DNA of 64,000 nt from Paraburkholderia susongensis (GTDB lineage: Bacteria > Pseudomonadota > Gammaproteobacteria > Burkholderiales > Burkholderiaceae): positions 95,245 to 159,244 of the forward strand of contig NZ_FXAT01000017.1 of the NCBI RefSeq assembly GCF_900177725.1, read 5' to 3'. The stretch's first letter is position 1. Every line of letters begins with the position of its first letter. This document shows, in pieces, positions 7,840 to 16,620 of this stretch. Below the pieces are notes generated by a model. The model saw only the letters and a program-made list of their open reading frames with translations, did not search any database and had not been told where the DNA came from. The position numbers and the translations under genes were made by a program.

Positions 7840-9318
7840 TTAGCGCATGATGAATGGGTTCGATATTTCCATTCCGGTGTTGATCCAGACACTTTTCGTC
7901 TGAAGATACTCGTGGATCGCACTGATGCCGTTTTCCCGACCGAGCCCGGAATCTTTGTAACCGCCAAATGGCGACATATAGCTGACCGCCCGGTAACTAT
8001 TGACCCAGACCGTACCTGCCTGAATTTGTTCTGCCACGCGGATCGACCGGCCAATGTCCTTTGTCCAAACCCCGGAGCCCAGGCCGAAGCGCACATCATT
8101 TGCGATTGCGATGGCCTCAGCTTCATCCTTGAAGCGAATGATTGACAGCACTGGGCCGAAAACTTCTTCCTGGGCAATGCGCATGTCATTCCTGACATCA
8201 CCAAAAATTGTCGGTTCGACGAACCAGCCATTGCCGCATTCGGGCGCCGTTCCCGGCTTGCCTCCGAGTAACAGCTTTGCGCCTTCCTGCTTTGCCACAT
8301 CGATATAGGACAAGACTTTTTCGTATTGTGGGCGCGTGGTCACAGGTCCAATCTGGGTGTCGGGACTCGATGGATCACCCATCCTCGCGGTTTTCGCGAG
8401 CGAAAGCAGTCTCTCTACGAAGACCTCATATATGCTGTCCTGTACCAGGAGCCGCGAGCCGGCAATGCAGGTCTGTCCGGTCGCAGCGAAAATGCCCGAT
8501 ACCGCGCCGTTCACAGCGTCGTCGAGATCGGCATCCTCGAAGACAATATTGGGAGACTTTCCGCCGAGCTCGAGACTAACGTGCTTGAATTGGCGGGCTG
8601 CTGCTTCGTTGATGGCTCGGCCGGTCGAGTCAGCCCCGGTGAACGTGATCTTACTGACAAGCGGGTGTTCGACGAGGGGCGCTCCGACATCCTTTCCGAA
8701 GCCGGTCACGACGTTCACCACACCGGGCGGAAAGCCCGCTTCGGTGAAGAGCTTTGCGAACTCGATCGTCGAGGCTGACGTGAATTCGGAAGGCTTAAGC
8801 ACGATAGTGCACCCGGCAGCAAGAGCCGGAGCGATTTTCCAGGTCGCCAGCAGCAGTGGTGAATTCCACGGCGTAATCGCCGCAACAACGCCCAGCGGTT
8901 CATTGCGCGTAAAGTTGAAGTAGCCTTTCTTGTCGAGCGGAATGACCGTGCCCTGGATTTTGTCGGCGAGTCCGCCAAAATAGTAGTACCACTGCGGCAA
9001 ATACTGACACTGGCCATACATCTCAGCGAGCAGCTTGCCGTTGTCACGAACCTCGATCTCCGCGAGCTTGCGTGCGTCACGGGCAATAAGATCGCCAACC
9101 CGGTGAAGCAGTTGGCCGCGCTGGCTCGGTGTCAATTGCGACCACGGGCCGGTGCTGAACGCGGCATGAGCGGCCTGCACAGCACTATCGACATCGGCCG
9201 CATTGCCTTTGGCTATCTGTGCCCACGGCTTGCCGGTAAACGGATCTTCTGTTTCGAACCATTCGCCCGACGAAGAGGGGCGTGATTCACCATCGATGTA
9301 CAGTTCGAATCGTTGCAT
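7840..9318 (-). CDS. NAD(P)-dependent aldehyde dehydrogenase
   Basis: The 492-residue enzyme is a complete aldehyde dehydrogenase of the superfamily that includes betaine-aldehyde and hydroxymuconate-semialdehyde dehydrogenases. Key residues are visible: N152 in ITPWNSPL, K175 in LKPSE, general base E250 in LELGGKSPN and nucleophile C284 in AATGQTCIAGSR; the C-terminal motif SPFGGYKDSGLGRE is intact. It oxidises an aldehyde to a carboxylate, which a CoA-transferase could then activate. It lies 167 bases after the MFS gene and before the GST, suggesting that this module handles an aldehyde. The substrate cannot be named from sequence. Confidence 0.93.
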   Translation of the reverse strand: MQRFELYIDGESRPSSSGEWFETEDPFTGKPWAQIAKGNAADVDSAVQAAHAAFSTGPWSQLTPSQRGQLLHRVGDLIARDARKLAEIEVRDNGKLLAEMYGQCQYLPQWYYYFGGLADKIQGTVIPLDKKGYFNFTRNEPLGVVAAITPWNSPLLLATWKIAPALAAGCTIVLKPSEFTSASTIEFAKLFTEAGFPPGVVNVVTGFGKDVGAPLVEHPLVSKITFTGADSTGRAINEAAARQFKHVSLELGGKSPNIVFEDADLDDAVNGAVSGIFAATGQTCIAGSRLLVQDSIYEVFVERLLSLAKTARMGDPSSPDTQIGPVTTRPQYEKVLSYIDVAKQEGAKLLLGGKPGTAPECGNGWFVEPTIFGDVRNDMRIAQEEVFGPVLSIIRFKDEAEAIAIANDVRFGLGSGVWTKDIGRSIRVAEQIQAGTVWVNSYRAVSYMSPFGGYKDSGLGRENGISAIHEYLQTKSVWINTGMEISNPFIMR

Positions 9319-9485
9319 GGGGCGTACTCCTTTTGTATCAGGTACTGGCCAGCAGATGCGTGCCGGCCTCTACGAGAACGTTTGGTGTCCAGAGAATGAC
9401 GGTCTGGGCGACCACGTCACCCTCTGGCACGATGGTCGCGCTATTGCGATGTCGTGGTAGAGGGAAAAGACTTCTATGTGTAGTC

Positions 9486-10814
9486 TCAATCAGCGGTCCG
9501 GATCTTGGGTACCGCGTCTACGGTGGTGCTCATGACGAAAGCGAGAGCAGCCGACACGAGAGTGAAGGACGAGATCACATAAAGCCCAACACTACTGCTG
9601 CCAGTAAGGTCTCGAAAAACCCCAAAGAGCCAGGGTCCAGCAAGCCCGCTCACATTGCCGAGAGAATTGATCATTGCAATCGCGATTGCCGCGCCTGCAC
9701 CGCGAAACATCGACGTTGGAATTGTCCAGAAGAGTGGAACGGCTGCCTGCATACCGGCCGCCCCAAAACACAGTCCGATGAGCGCGATATAAGGTGAGTC
9801 GACCGCGGCGCTCAGGTAAAGCCCGATTGCGGCAAGACCGAGCAGCACCAGCAGATGCCAACGGCGTTCCCCGCTCGATGCCGATGTGCGGCCAACAATG
9901 AACGTTGCAATGGCTGCGCAAATCCACGGGATCGAGGAAATCAGGCCTGCGTCGACTGACCCAACATGCAGCCGTTCCTGCACTATCTTCGGCAGAAAAA
10001 ATGTAACGGCCCAAACGCCAATGAGGGTTGCAAAATACAGGAATGAAAGTACCCACACGGACTTGCTTCGAAGAATCGACGGCAAGTGACGCAGATCGAC
10101 GGATTCAGCCTCGCGTGCAGCGGGCAACTCCTTAGCCAGATAGTTTTTCTCTTCGGCCGAGAGCCATTTCGCTTTGTCAGGGCGATCCGGTAGAGCCAGG
10201 AAGGTGCAGATTCCAAGCAGTATCGCAGGTGCGCCCTGCAGAATGAAAACCCAACGCCAGCCCGCAAGTCCAGCGATGCCGTGCATCCGTAGCATCAGTG
10301 AAGTCAGAATGGAGCCAACAGCCAGTGAGAGCGGAATGCATATCGTGAGCGTCGAGTACGCTCTGGTAAGCATGCGTGGTGGAAACCAGAGCGTCAGGAA
10401 GAAGACCACGCCTGGATAATAGCCAGCTTCCGCCACGCCAAGTAGAATCCGCAACACATATAGCGACGTCGTACCTTGCGTCGCGGCGAGCGCGACCGTA
10501 ACGGCACCCCAGGTGATCATAATGCGTGCAAGCCAGAGGCGTGCTCCGAATTTGACCATGCCCATATTCGACGGAATCTCAAAGAGCAGATATCCGATAT
10601 AAAAGAGTCCCGCTGCCAGTCCGAAACTGGATGCTGTCAGGCCGAGATCTTTTGATAGTGGTCCGAACAAAACTCCCAGGTTTGCCCGATCGATGTATGA
10701 AATGAATATGCCAAGCATGAGAATCGGCATCAGGCGAGCACTAATTTTGACGAGTATTCGCCGCTCGATTCCGGAATCCGGGAGAAACTGTTGATTCTCG
10801 CTAATTTGCATCAT
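9486..10814 (-). CDS. MFS transporter, anion:cation symporter (phthalate/tartrate permease-like)
   Basis: The 442-residue protein has about twelve hydrophobic segments and the N-terminal signature of the ACS family: RRILVKISARLMPILMLGIF, SYIDRANLGVL and LFEIPSNMGMVKFGARLWLA. This family imports organic anions such as phthalate, tartrate, hydroxyphenylacetate and hexuronates with protons. The second half begins near WVLSFLYFATLIGVWAVTFF. It is located between the CaiB-like gene (201 bases upstream) and the aldehyde dehydrogenase and is probably the importer for module 2. Confidence 0.92.
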   Translation of the reverse strand: MMQISENQQFLPDSGIERRILVKISARLMPILMLGIFISYIDRANLGVLFGPLSKDLGLTASSFGLAAGLFYIGYLLFEIPSNMGMVKFGARLWLARIMITWGAVTVALAATQGTTSLYVLRILLGVAEAGYYPGVVFFLTLWFPPRMLTRAYSTLTICIPLSLAVGSILTSLMLRMHGIAGLAGWRWVFILQGAPAILLGICTFLALPDRPDKAKWLSAEEKNYLAKELPAAREAESVDLRHLPSILRSKSVWVLSFLYFATLIGVWAVTFFLPKIVQERLHVGSVDAGLISSIPWICAAIATFIVGRTSASSGERRWHLLVLLGLAAIGLYLSAAVDSPYIALIGLCFGAAGMQAAVPLFWTIPTSMFRGAGAAIAIAMINSLGNVSGLAGPWLFGVFRDLTGSSSVGLYVISSFTLVSAALAFVMSTTVDAVPKIRTAD

Positions 10815-11015
10815 CTGTCTCCTGCCCTGTATGGAACTCGGTCAACCCCAGGTTTTATTGATTTTGTCGAATGCGATGCCAAACAATACGATTACGGTGC
10901 AAGTGACGGTATCGCAGGCTCGCCACTCGCACCTTTCCCTCTGATCTTTGGGCCCGCTTCAGATTGCCACGCTTCATCAAACCATCAAACAGGGAAGAAG
11001 CGATGCCTCGTTCGA

Positions 11016-12452
11016 TCACGCGGGCTGCCATTGTGGCCGGTCGGCCCCATAGGGAACCAGGCGCTCGTTGTGCGACAATGGCAAAGACGAGAAGCGCAAC
11101 GGGTTCGCCAACGTTTTAACTTCACCGAATGCCGTTGCCGAGGTGGTTGTACGGCATGGATAGGTATCCGTGGCTGGCAATGCAGCAATCGAAGCGTGGT
11201 CGAGCAAGCCGAGATCCTGAACCCACATTGCACTGCGGGTAAGGGAGACTTTCACGTGCCAGGAGCCCCCTTCGGTAGCACGCCGCTTAAGCGCGACGAG
11301 CATGCCTGCCGCAGCAAAATAGCCCGTCAGCAGATCGTTCAGATAAAACACCGGCGAGAATTTTGGCGTTTGGGTCCCCCCACCTTCGGTAGCTGAAAAA
11401 CCCGACGCTGCCTGACCGTGAGGATCGAAGCCGGCTCGCTCGGCCCATGGTCCGCTATGGCCGTACGCGTTCACCGACGTTACGACGATGCCCTTCCTCG
11501 AGCGCCCGGCAAGTTCCTCAGGTGTCAGGCCGAATCGGCGCGTGACGCCCGGCCGGTAGCTGCAGGCGAAGACATCGGCCTGTGCGGCGAGGTCGTGCAT
11601 GCGCTGAAGTTGCTGCGCATGGGCAAGATTGAGGTAGGCGCAATACTTGCCCATATCGACACTCAGATGCTGAGCGAGCGTGTCTCTACGTGTCGGACTG
11701 CTTATATGCAACACCTCGGCGCCGAACTCGGCGAGAGTCTGTGTGCTATGCGGTCCAGCGAGCACGTGTGCAAAGTCAAGCACGCGTATGCCGTCGAGCA
11801 CCCCCGACGCCGACGACTGAAACGGCACTGGGTCGCCGTCCGCGATCTTCTCGATCTCGATGACTGGCGTGGTGCATAGGGCTTTGCCTTGAGGATGCGC
11901 TCGCCACTCTTGCGGAGTGAACGCCTGGCAGGCCGGGAGCCCCAATTCCGAAAGCGCCGATTCGAGTTCTGTCGCGGTGTAACGCGCGGTTGCCGCATCG
12001 ATCGAACGCCGATTGTTCCCGCAATCGAAGAAATTCAGGTACCCGTTTAGCAGTTTCTGATACGGGGGGCCGGCCCACAGGACGACCTGGCGTCCATCGC
12101 TAGTGGGATGAAAGCCGTTGACCTGCATATGCTCGGCGCCCACCTCGAACCACTCGCCGCCCTGCCAAAGGTAATGCGAAGGGTGAAGCGAATGCAGGGC
12201 GTCTATCGTGTCGACAGCGATGTCGGTGATCTTGCCCGTTCGTGTGTGCCAGATTTGCGATGCCGCGGCGCCGATCAGCAGTTGGGCCGTTCCCACTGCA
12301 TCCACGAGCCGATGTTGCGATCGGATGAGCAGTTCGTCGCCATCGAGGCTAACCTGACCGAACGATCCCGTATCGATGCCAAGACTGTGCAGCAATGACG
12401 CAAGCGCGGGAAGTTGCCGGTCGGACAGATTGCGGCTAAGTTTCTGATCCAT
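11016..12452 (-). CDS. CaiB/BaiF family CoA-transferase, long two-part form
   Basis: At 478 residues this is longer than the usual 390-410. Residues 1-200 look like a degenerate CaiB half (AVGTAQLLIGAAASQIWHTR, DGRQVVLWAGPPYQKLLNGY), and a recognisable CaiB start, LDGIRVLDFAHVLAGPHSTQ, begins only near residue 219. The catalytic aspartate appears to be D373 in FYLNDLLTGYFAA. The C-terminus (FGEVKTLANPLRFSS) matches the family ending, so the gene seems complete. It is the first gene of the module facing the LysR at 12622. Function and substrate unknown; the duplicated architecture is the notable point. Confidence 0.85.
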   Translation of the reverse strand: MDQKLSRNLSDRQLPALASLLHSLGIDTGSFGQVSLDGDELLIRSQHRLVDAVGTAQLLIGAAASQIWHTRTGKITDIAVDTIDALHSLHPSHYLWQGGEWFEVGAEHMQVNGFHPTSDGRQVVLWAGPPYQKLLNGYLNFFDCGNNRRSIDAATARYTATELESALSELGLPACQAFTPQEWRAHPQGKALCTTPVIEIEKIADGDPVPFQSSASGVLDGIRVLDFAHVLAGPHSTQTLAEFGAEVLHISSPTRRDTLAQHLSVDMGKYCAYLNLAHAQQLQRMHDLAAQADVFACSYRPGVTRRFGLTPEELAGRSRKGIVVTSVNAYGHSGPWAERAGFDPHGQAASGFSATEGGGTQTPKFSPVFYLNDLLTGYFAAAGMLVALKRRATEGGSWHVKVSLTRSAMWVQDLGLLDHASIAALPATDTYPCRTTTSATAFGEVKTLANPLRFSSLPLSHNERLVPYGADRPQWQPA

Positions 12453-12500
12453 GGTGCGTTACTCTAGAAGTAGGCCGTCGTTTGCGGCGATGCCGCGTTT

Positions 12501-12530
12501 TCGCCGGCACGGTTTCGATCGTGCCGGCGA
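12501..12530. repeat. 11-bp perfect inverted repeat between divergent genes
   Basis: TCGCCGGCACG and CGTGCCGGCGA form a perfect 11-base-pair stem around an 8-base loop. No T run follows on either strand. It lies 48 bases upstream of the CaiB-like start and may be a protein binding site or a 5'-UTR hairpin of that transcript. Confidence 0.5.
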
Positions 12531-12561
12531 CGACTTGTCAGCGACGGTTCCTATCCTCGCA

Positions 12562-12583
12562 ATTGGGTCGGTGAGTGTCCAAT
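12562..12583. promoter_or_regulatory. Candidate LysR binding site
   Basis: ATTGG at 12562-12566 and CCAAT at 12579-12583 form an inverted repeat with a 12-base spacer, 38 bases upstream of the LysR start. The geometry is compatible with a LysR recognition half-site pair, but the arms are short. Confidence 0.35.
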
Positions 12584-12621
12584 ATGATTTTTTCGGCTCG
12601 TGATATATCCTTTGTCTCACC

Positions 12622-13509
12622 ATGATCCAGGCACGCTTGCTCCGTCAGTTCATCGCCGTGGCCGAGGAGTTGCATTTCGGCCGGGCTGCGGCACGGCTGA
12701 ATATGGCTCAGCCGCCACTCAGCCAGGCCATCAAACACCTCGAGCAGATCGTTGGCGTACCCTTGTTCACGCGCTCGCGCCATTTCGTCGAACTAACCCC
12801 CGCCGGCACGGTGTTCCTGAGCGAAGCGCGCGAGCTTCTGGCCGCGGGGCAACGTGCTATCGACGCCGCACGGGATGCGAGCAGTGGTCCGAGCGGACGG
12901 GTAACGATCGGCTTCGTCGGCTCGGTGAGCTTTGAGATCTTGCCCCGGATCCTGCGCGAGCTACGCCGCCGCTTTTCCGCCATTCGCATCGAGTTGCGCG
13001 AACTCGCGTCGACTGAGCAGATGGAAAGCCTGGCGGCTGGGCGCATCGATGTTGGTATCGTCCGTTTGCCGATTAGCAATGCGGCGGATTTTTCCGTGCG
13101 CGAAATCTGCTCGGAGCGATTTGTCGCGGCGCTGCCGAAGGACCATCCGCGTGCGAAGGCTCGGGTTCTCCGTCTGAAAGATCTCGCCGGCGAGCCATTC
13201 ATGAACTTTCCGCCAGATCGTATTCCGGCACTGCACACGAAAGTTCTGCTCGCGTGCGAGGCTGCAGGCTTCAGCCCGCACGTAGCGATGGAGGCCTGGC
13301 AAACTGCCAGCATGGTGAGCCTCGTCGCAGCCGGGATGGGCGTTGCGTTGGTGCCGGCACAGGTGCGTAATTGCTCCCATCCCAAAGTGGTCTTCAAAAC
13401 AATCGCAGACCGAAGCGAACATCTGGAATTGAAGATCGCCGCCGTATGGCATCCGGACCGGGTCTCGTCCGGCGTGCGGGCCGTGCTTTCGGTGCTGGAC
13501 GAGATCTAG
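12622..13509 (+). CDS. LysR-family transcriptional regulator (module 2)
   Basis: The 295-residue protein has the CatR/BenM-like N-terminus MIQARLLRQFIAVAEELHFG with helix-turn-helix AARLNMAQPPLSQAIKHLEQ, then a co-inducer domain from GRVTIGFVGSVSFEILPRI. This subgroup often senses aromatic acids or muconate-like effectors. It is divergent from the long CaiB gene 169 bases away. Its last four bases overlap the end of the convergent tctA gene. It likely controls the CaiB-MFS-aldehyde dehydrogenase-GST run. Confidence 0.93.
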   Translation: MIQARLLRQFIAVAEELHFGRAAARLNMAQPPLSQAIKHLEQIVGVPLFTRSRHFVELTPAGTVFLSEARELLAAGQRAIDAARDASSGPSGRVTIGFVGSVSFEILPRILRELRRRFSAIRIELRELASTEQMESLAAGRIDVGIVRLPISNAADFSVREICSERFVAALPKDHPRAKARVLRLKDLAGEPFMNFPPDRIPALHTKVLLACEAAGFSPHVAMEAWQTASMVSLVAAGMGVALVPAQVRNCSHPKVVFKTIADRSEHLELKIAAVWHPDRVSSGVRAVLSVLDEI

Positions 13510-15050
13510 TCAATGTTTTCGGCCGGCACCGCAGTCGCGCAGCCCGAATTCCGCTTTTGCCGGATTCGGGTGCGCAGGTTGATATAGATTCGCGTGCCCA
13601 GCAAAAGTGCGCATGCGCCGAGGAAGCACGCGCTGATAGGACGCTGCACGAACGCTGTCAGATCGCCATGCGAAAAGAGCAGTGTGCGGCGAAAGTTCTC
13701 TTCGACCATCGGACCGAGAATGTAGCCAAGCAGGATCGGCGCGACAGGGAACTCGAGCAGCGCGAACAGCGCGCCAAGCAATCCGAATACGGCGACCTCC
13801 GCGACTTCGAACAGGCTGTTGTCGGCGCTGTAGACGCCGATGGCAATGAAGAACAGCGCCGACGGGAGCAGGAAGCGGTACGGTACCCGCAGCAGCCTCA
13901 CCCATAGACCGATCAGCGGCACGTTCAGCACGACTAGCAGAACGTTGCCGATCCAGAAACTGGCGACGAGACCCCAGAAGATGTCGGCATGCTGGGTGAT
14001 CAACTGCGGTCCGGGCTGGATTCCCTGGATCAGCAGCGCGCCGAGAATCAGTGCCATGGCTGGATCGCCGGGAATGCCGAGCGACATCGTCGGGATGAAA
14101 TCGACCTGGGTTTTCGAGTGCGACGATGCCTCAGGTCCTGCAATGCCCTCGATCGCGCCGTGTCCGAAGCGCTCGGGTGTTCGCGACAGCCGCTTTTCGA
14201 GCGCGTAGGAAATGAACGTGGTGATCGTCGGTCCGGTGCCCGGCATGGCGCCGAACATTAGCCCGACGAACGTGCCGCGCAGTAGCGCCGGCAGGGCCTG
14301 CTTCAGCTCGGCGCGGCTTGGCGTCATCTCGCGCACGCCGAGCCGCGTGGCTGAGCCGGCTGTGCGCAGCCGGTTGACGTTGCGCAGGAACTCGGTCACG
14401 CCGAACAGTCCGAGCGCGAGCGAGACCAGTTGTATGCCATCGGCGAGGTCCGGCATTCCAAACGTAAGACGCGTCACGCCTGTGGTCACGTCGGTGCCGA
14501 CCACGCCGAGCAGCAATCCGAAGACCGTCATCGCGATACCCTTGAGCGGGGCGCCGTTCGACAGTGTTCCGCCCGCGAGCAAGCCGAGCAGCATGATCGA
14601 GAACAGATCCGCCGGACCGAACCGGAATGCAATGCTGGCGAGCAGTGGTGAGGCGAACACCATGACAATGATGCCGGCCGAAGCAGCGACGAAAGCCGCG
14701 ATCATCGTGATGCCGAGCGCTACGCCTCCCTTGCCGGCGCGCGTCATCGGATAGCCGTCGAGGCAGGTGACCGCGTGTGGCGGATGGCAGGGCAGATTCA
14801 GGAGGATTGCGCCTATCGCGCCACCGTATTGGGCGCCATAGAAGATTCCGGCGAGCATCAGGATTGCCGGCACCGGCTGCATCGAATAGGTGAGCGGCAG
14901 CAGGATCGAAATGGCGGACAGCGGTCCCATCCCAGGCAGCACGCCGATCAGGTTGCCGACCAGCACGCCAAAGAACGACCACATGAAATTGTGCCACTCC
15001 AGCGCCACCGAGAATCCGTGCGCCAGATCGCCCAACGACTGTGTCAGCAT
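13506..15050 (-). CDS. tctA: Tripartite tricarboxylate transporter, large membrane subunit TctA
   Basis: The 514-residue, roughly 11-12-helix protein carries TctA signatures: VLPGMGPLSAISILLPLTYS near residue 38, then GIFYGAQYGGAIGAILLNLP, and a second copy of the glycine-rich motif, FGAMPGTGPTITTFISYALE, near residue 275. TctA is the permease that accepts substrate from the periplasmic TctC with TctB as small partner. The gene follows tctB after 4 bases. It is last in a seven-gene run and its stop overlaps the LysR stop at 13506-13509, so little room exists for a terminator between them. Confidence 0.94.
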   Translation of the reverse strand: MLTQSLGDLAHGFSVALEWHNFMWSFFGVLVGNLIGVLPGMGPLSAISILLPLTYSMQPVPAILMLAGIFYGAQYGGAIGAILLNLPCHPPHAVTCLDGYPMTRAGKGGVALGITMIAAFVAASAGIIVMVFASPLLASIAFRFGPADLFSIMLLGLLAGGTLSNGAPLKGIAMTVFGLLLGVVGTDVTTGVTRLTFGMPDLADGIQLVSLALGLFGVTEFLRNVNRLRTAGSATRLGVREMTPSRAELKQALPALLRGTFVGLMFGAMPGTGPTITTFISYALEKRLSRTPERFGHGAIEGIAGPEASSHSKTQVDFIPTMSLGIPGDPAMALILGALLIQGIQPGPQLITQHADIFWGLVASFWIGNVLLVVLNVPLIGLWVRLLRVPYRFLLPSALFFIAIGVYSADNSLFEVAEVAVFGLLGALFALLEFPVAPILLGYILGPMVEENFRRTLLFSHGDLTAFVQRPISACFLGACALLLGTRIYINLRTRIRQKRNSGCATAVPAENID

Positions 15051-15054
15051 TGCC

Positions 15055-15549
15055 TCAACCCCACGACAAAAGAGGAAACTGGATCTGCAGCGCCCAGTGG
15101 AATACGACTATCGCCACGAGCGACATCAGCAGCGCGAGCGATAGCGCCGCACGCAGCGAATTCTGCTGATCCGCCAGCGCGCCGATGAACGTGATCGCGA
15201 ACGTTGCCGGCAGCAGACCGCCCCATTTGCCCAACACAACGAATGCGGCGATGCTTCCCGGCACGCAGATCCAGCCACGCCACGATGGTGTGCCGGCTGC
15301 CGGGCGCGCGGGCTCGTCGTCACGCGACGATGCTCCGCCCGCACGGGCCGCGATGGCGATGCCGAGCAGCGCGAGCGCGGCGCCGACGCAGACCGGAAAG
15401 AAGCCCGAACCCATGTGGCTCAGGCTGCCGAACCGGTAGTTCCAGCCCAGTACGATTGCGCCGACGCCGATCGCCAGGATGAGCATCCCAGCGTAGCGGT
15501 CGCGCTGTCCTGCGGCGAACCAGCGCCGTGCTGATGGTCCGTTCGTCAT
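15055..15549 (-). CDS. tctB: Tripartite tricarboxylate transporter, small membrane subunit TctB
   Basis: The 164-residue protein has the four hydrophobic segments of TctB: AGMLILAIGVGAIVLGWNYR, GSGFFPVCVGAALALLGIAI, GSIAAFVVLGKWGGLLPATF and a last segment from LLMSLVAIVVFHWALQIQFP. The motif MGSGFFP after the first helix is characteristic. TctB forms the membrane complex with TctA. It is translationally coupled to tctA (4-base gap) and lies 62 bases after tctC. Confidence 0.9.
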   Translation of the reverse strand: MTNGPSARRWFAAGQRDRYAGMLILAIGVGAIVLGWNYRFGSLSHMGSGFFPVCVGAALALLGIAIAARAGGASSRDDEPARPAAGTPSWRGWICVPGSIAAFVVLGKWGGLLPATFAITFIGALADQQNSLRAALSLALLMSLVAIVVFHWALQIQFPLLSWG

Positions 15550-15611
15550 TCCCTTGTCTCCTCATGTGGGCGCACCCGATGCGAGCCGCCGTCAAGATGT
15601 TGGATGTGCCG

Positions 15612-16610
15612 CTATTCTTCGCTCGCGGTGAAGCTTTGATACGTCACCCGGTTGCGGGCGATGTCGTTCGCGATCCATTGCCTGAAGTCTGCTGGCGAGA
15701 TGTCTTCGTATTGACCGCCGACGTGATCGAGGTAGCGCGCCGCCGCGGGAGTATGAAAGTACGCGTCGACTACCTTGTGCAGCCGGTCGACCTGTTCCGG
15801 CGGCGCGTTTTTGGGCAGGAACAGGCCGGACCACTCGAAGAATTTCAGATTCGCGACCCCGGTTTCGGTCAGCGTCGGTACATCCGGCAGTGCGTGCAAT
15901 CGCTTGCCCGACGTGACGGCGAGCGGCGTCAGATAGCCGGCGCGAATCATCGACAGCGCAGCGATCGAGTCGACGAACATGAATTCGATCGAGCCGCCGA
16001 TCAGGTCGATCATTGCGGCCGGACTGCTCCGGTAATAGACGTTGGTCGCATCAAGATGCTGGCTCTGAAGGAACAGCTCGGCCGGTAGCAGGTTCACGTT
16101 TTCGGACGCGAAGAACAGCCTGCCAGGTTGCGCGCGCAGCCTCGCGACCAGATCGGCGACCGATCGGATCCCGGACTTCGCGGACACGACCAGAATGTCC
16201 GGCACGATCATCGCTCGCGCGACCGGGGTGAAATCGTCGAGCGGATCATATGGCGCATGCTTGAAGACGATCGGGTTATACGCCATCGTGCTGCTGCCGC
16301 CAGTGAATATCGTGTAGCCGTCTTTCGGCGCACGCAGAAAGGCGTGCGCCGCGATGAAGCCGTGGCCGCCACCGCGATTGTCGATCACGGTCGTCCATCC
16401 GGCCGTCCCGGTCATGTATTTCGCGAGCGGCCGGATTCCGTTGTCGAGGCCGCTGCCTGCATTCGCGGGAACAATGATGTGCAGCGGTCGTGACGGATAG
16501 TCGTTGCCGTTCTCGGCGGACACGGACATCGAAGCGAGCGCAACAAGGCCGCACAAAAGTATCCGGATGATCTGCAGGACCATGCTGGTTTGTCTCTTTC
16601 TGGATTGCAT
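15612..16610 (-). CDS. tctC: Tripartite tricarboxylate transporter, periplasmic substrate-binding protein TctC
   Basis: The 332-residue protein has a Sec signal peptide (VLQIIRILLCGLVALASMSV, cleaved after SAE) and the Bug/TctC pattern YPSRPLHIIVPANAGSGLDN, then DNRGGGHGFIAAHAFLRAPK and YNPIVFKHAPYDPLDDFTPV. Bug proteins bind carboxylates in the periplasm. Two starts are possible: 16610 (preceded by GAGG) and 16583 (preceded by AGAAAGAG), the latter giving a shorter signal peptide. It lies 10 bases after the porin gene, an arrangement suggesting concerted outer- and inner-membrane uptake. Confidence 0.93.
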   Translation of the reverse strand: MQSRKRQTSMVLQIIRILLCGLVALASMSVSAENGNDYPSRPLHIIVPANAGSGLDNGIRPLAKYMTGTAGWTTVIDNRGGGHGFIAAHAFLRAPKDGYTIFTGGSSTMAYNPIVFKHAPYDPLDDFTPVARAMIVPDILVVSAKSGIRSVADLVARLRAQPGRLFFASENVNLLPAELFLQSQHLDATNVYYRSSPAAMIDLIGGSIEFMFVDSIAALSMIRAGYLTPLAVTSGKRLHALPDVPTLTETGVANLKFFEWSGLFLPKNAPPEQVDRLHKVVDAYFHTPAAARYLDHVGGQYEDISPADFRQWIANDIARNRVTYQSFTASEE

Positions 16611-16620
16611 CGATACCGCC

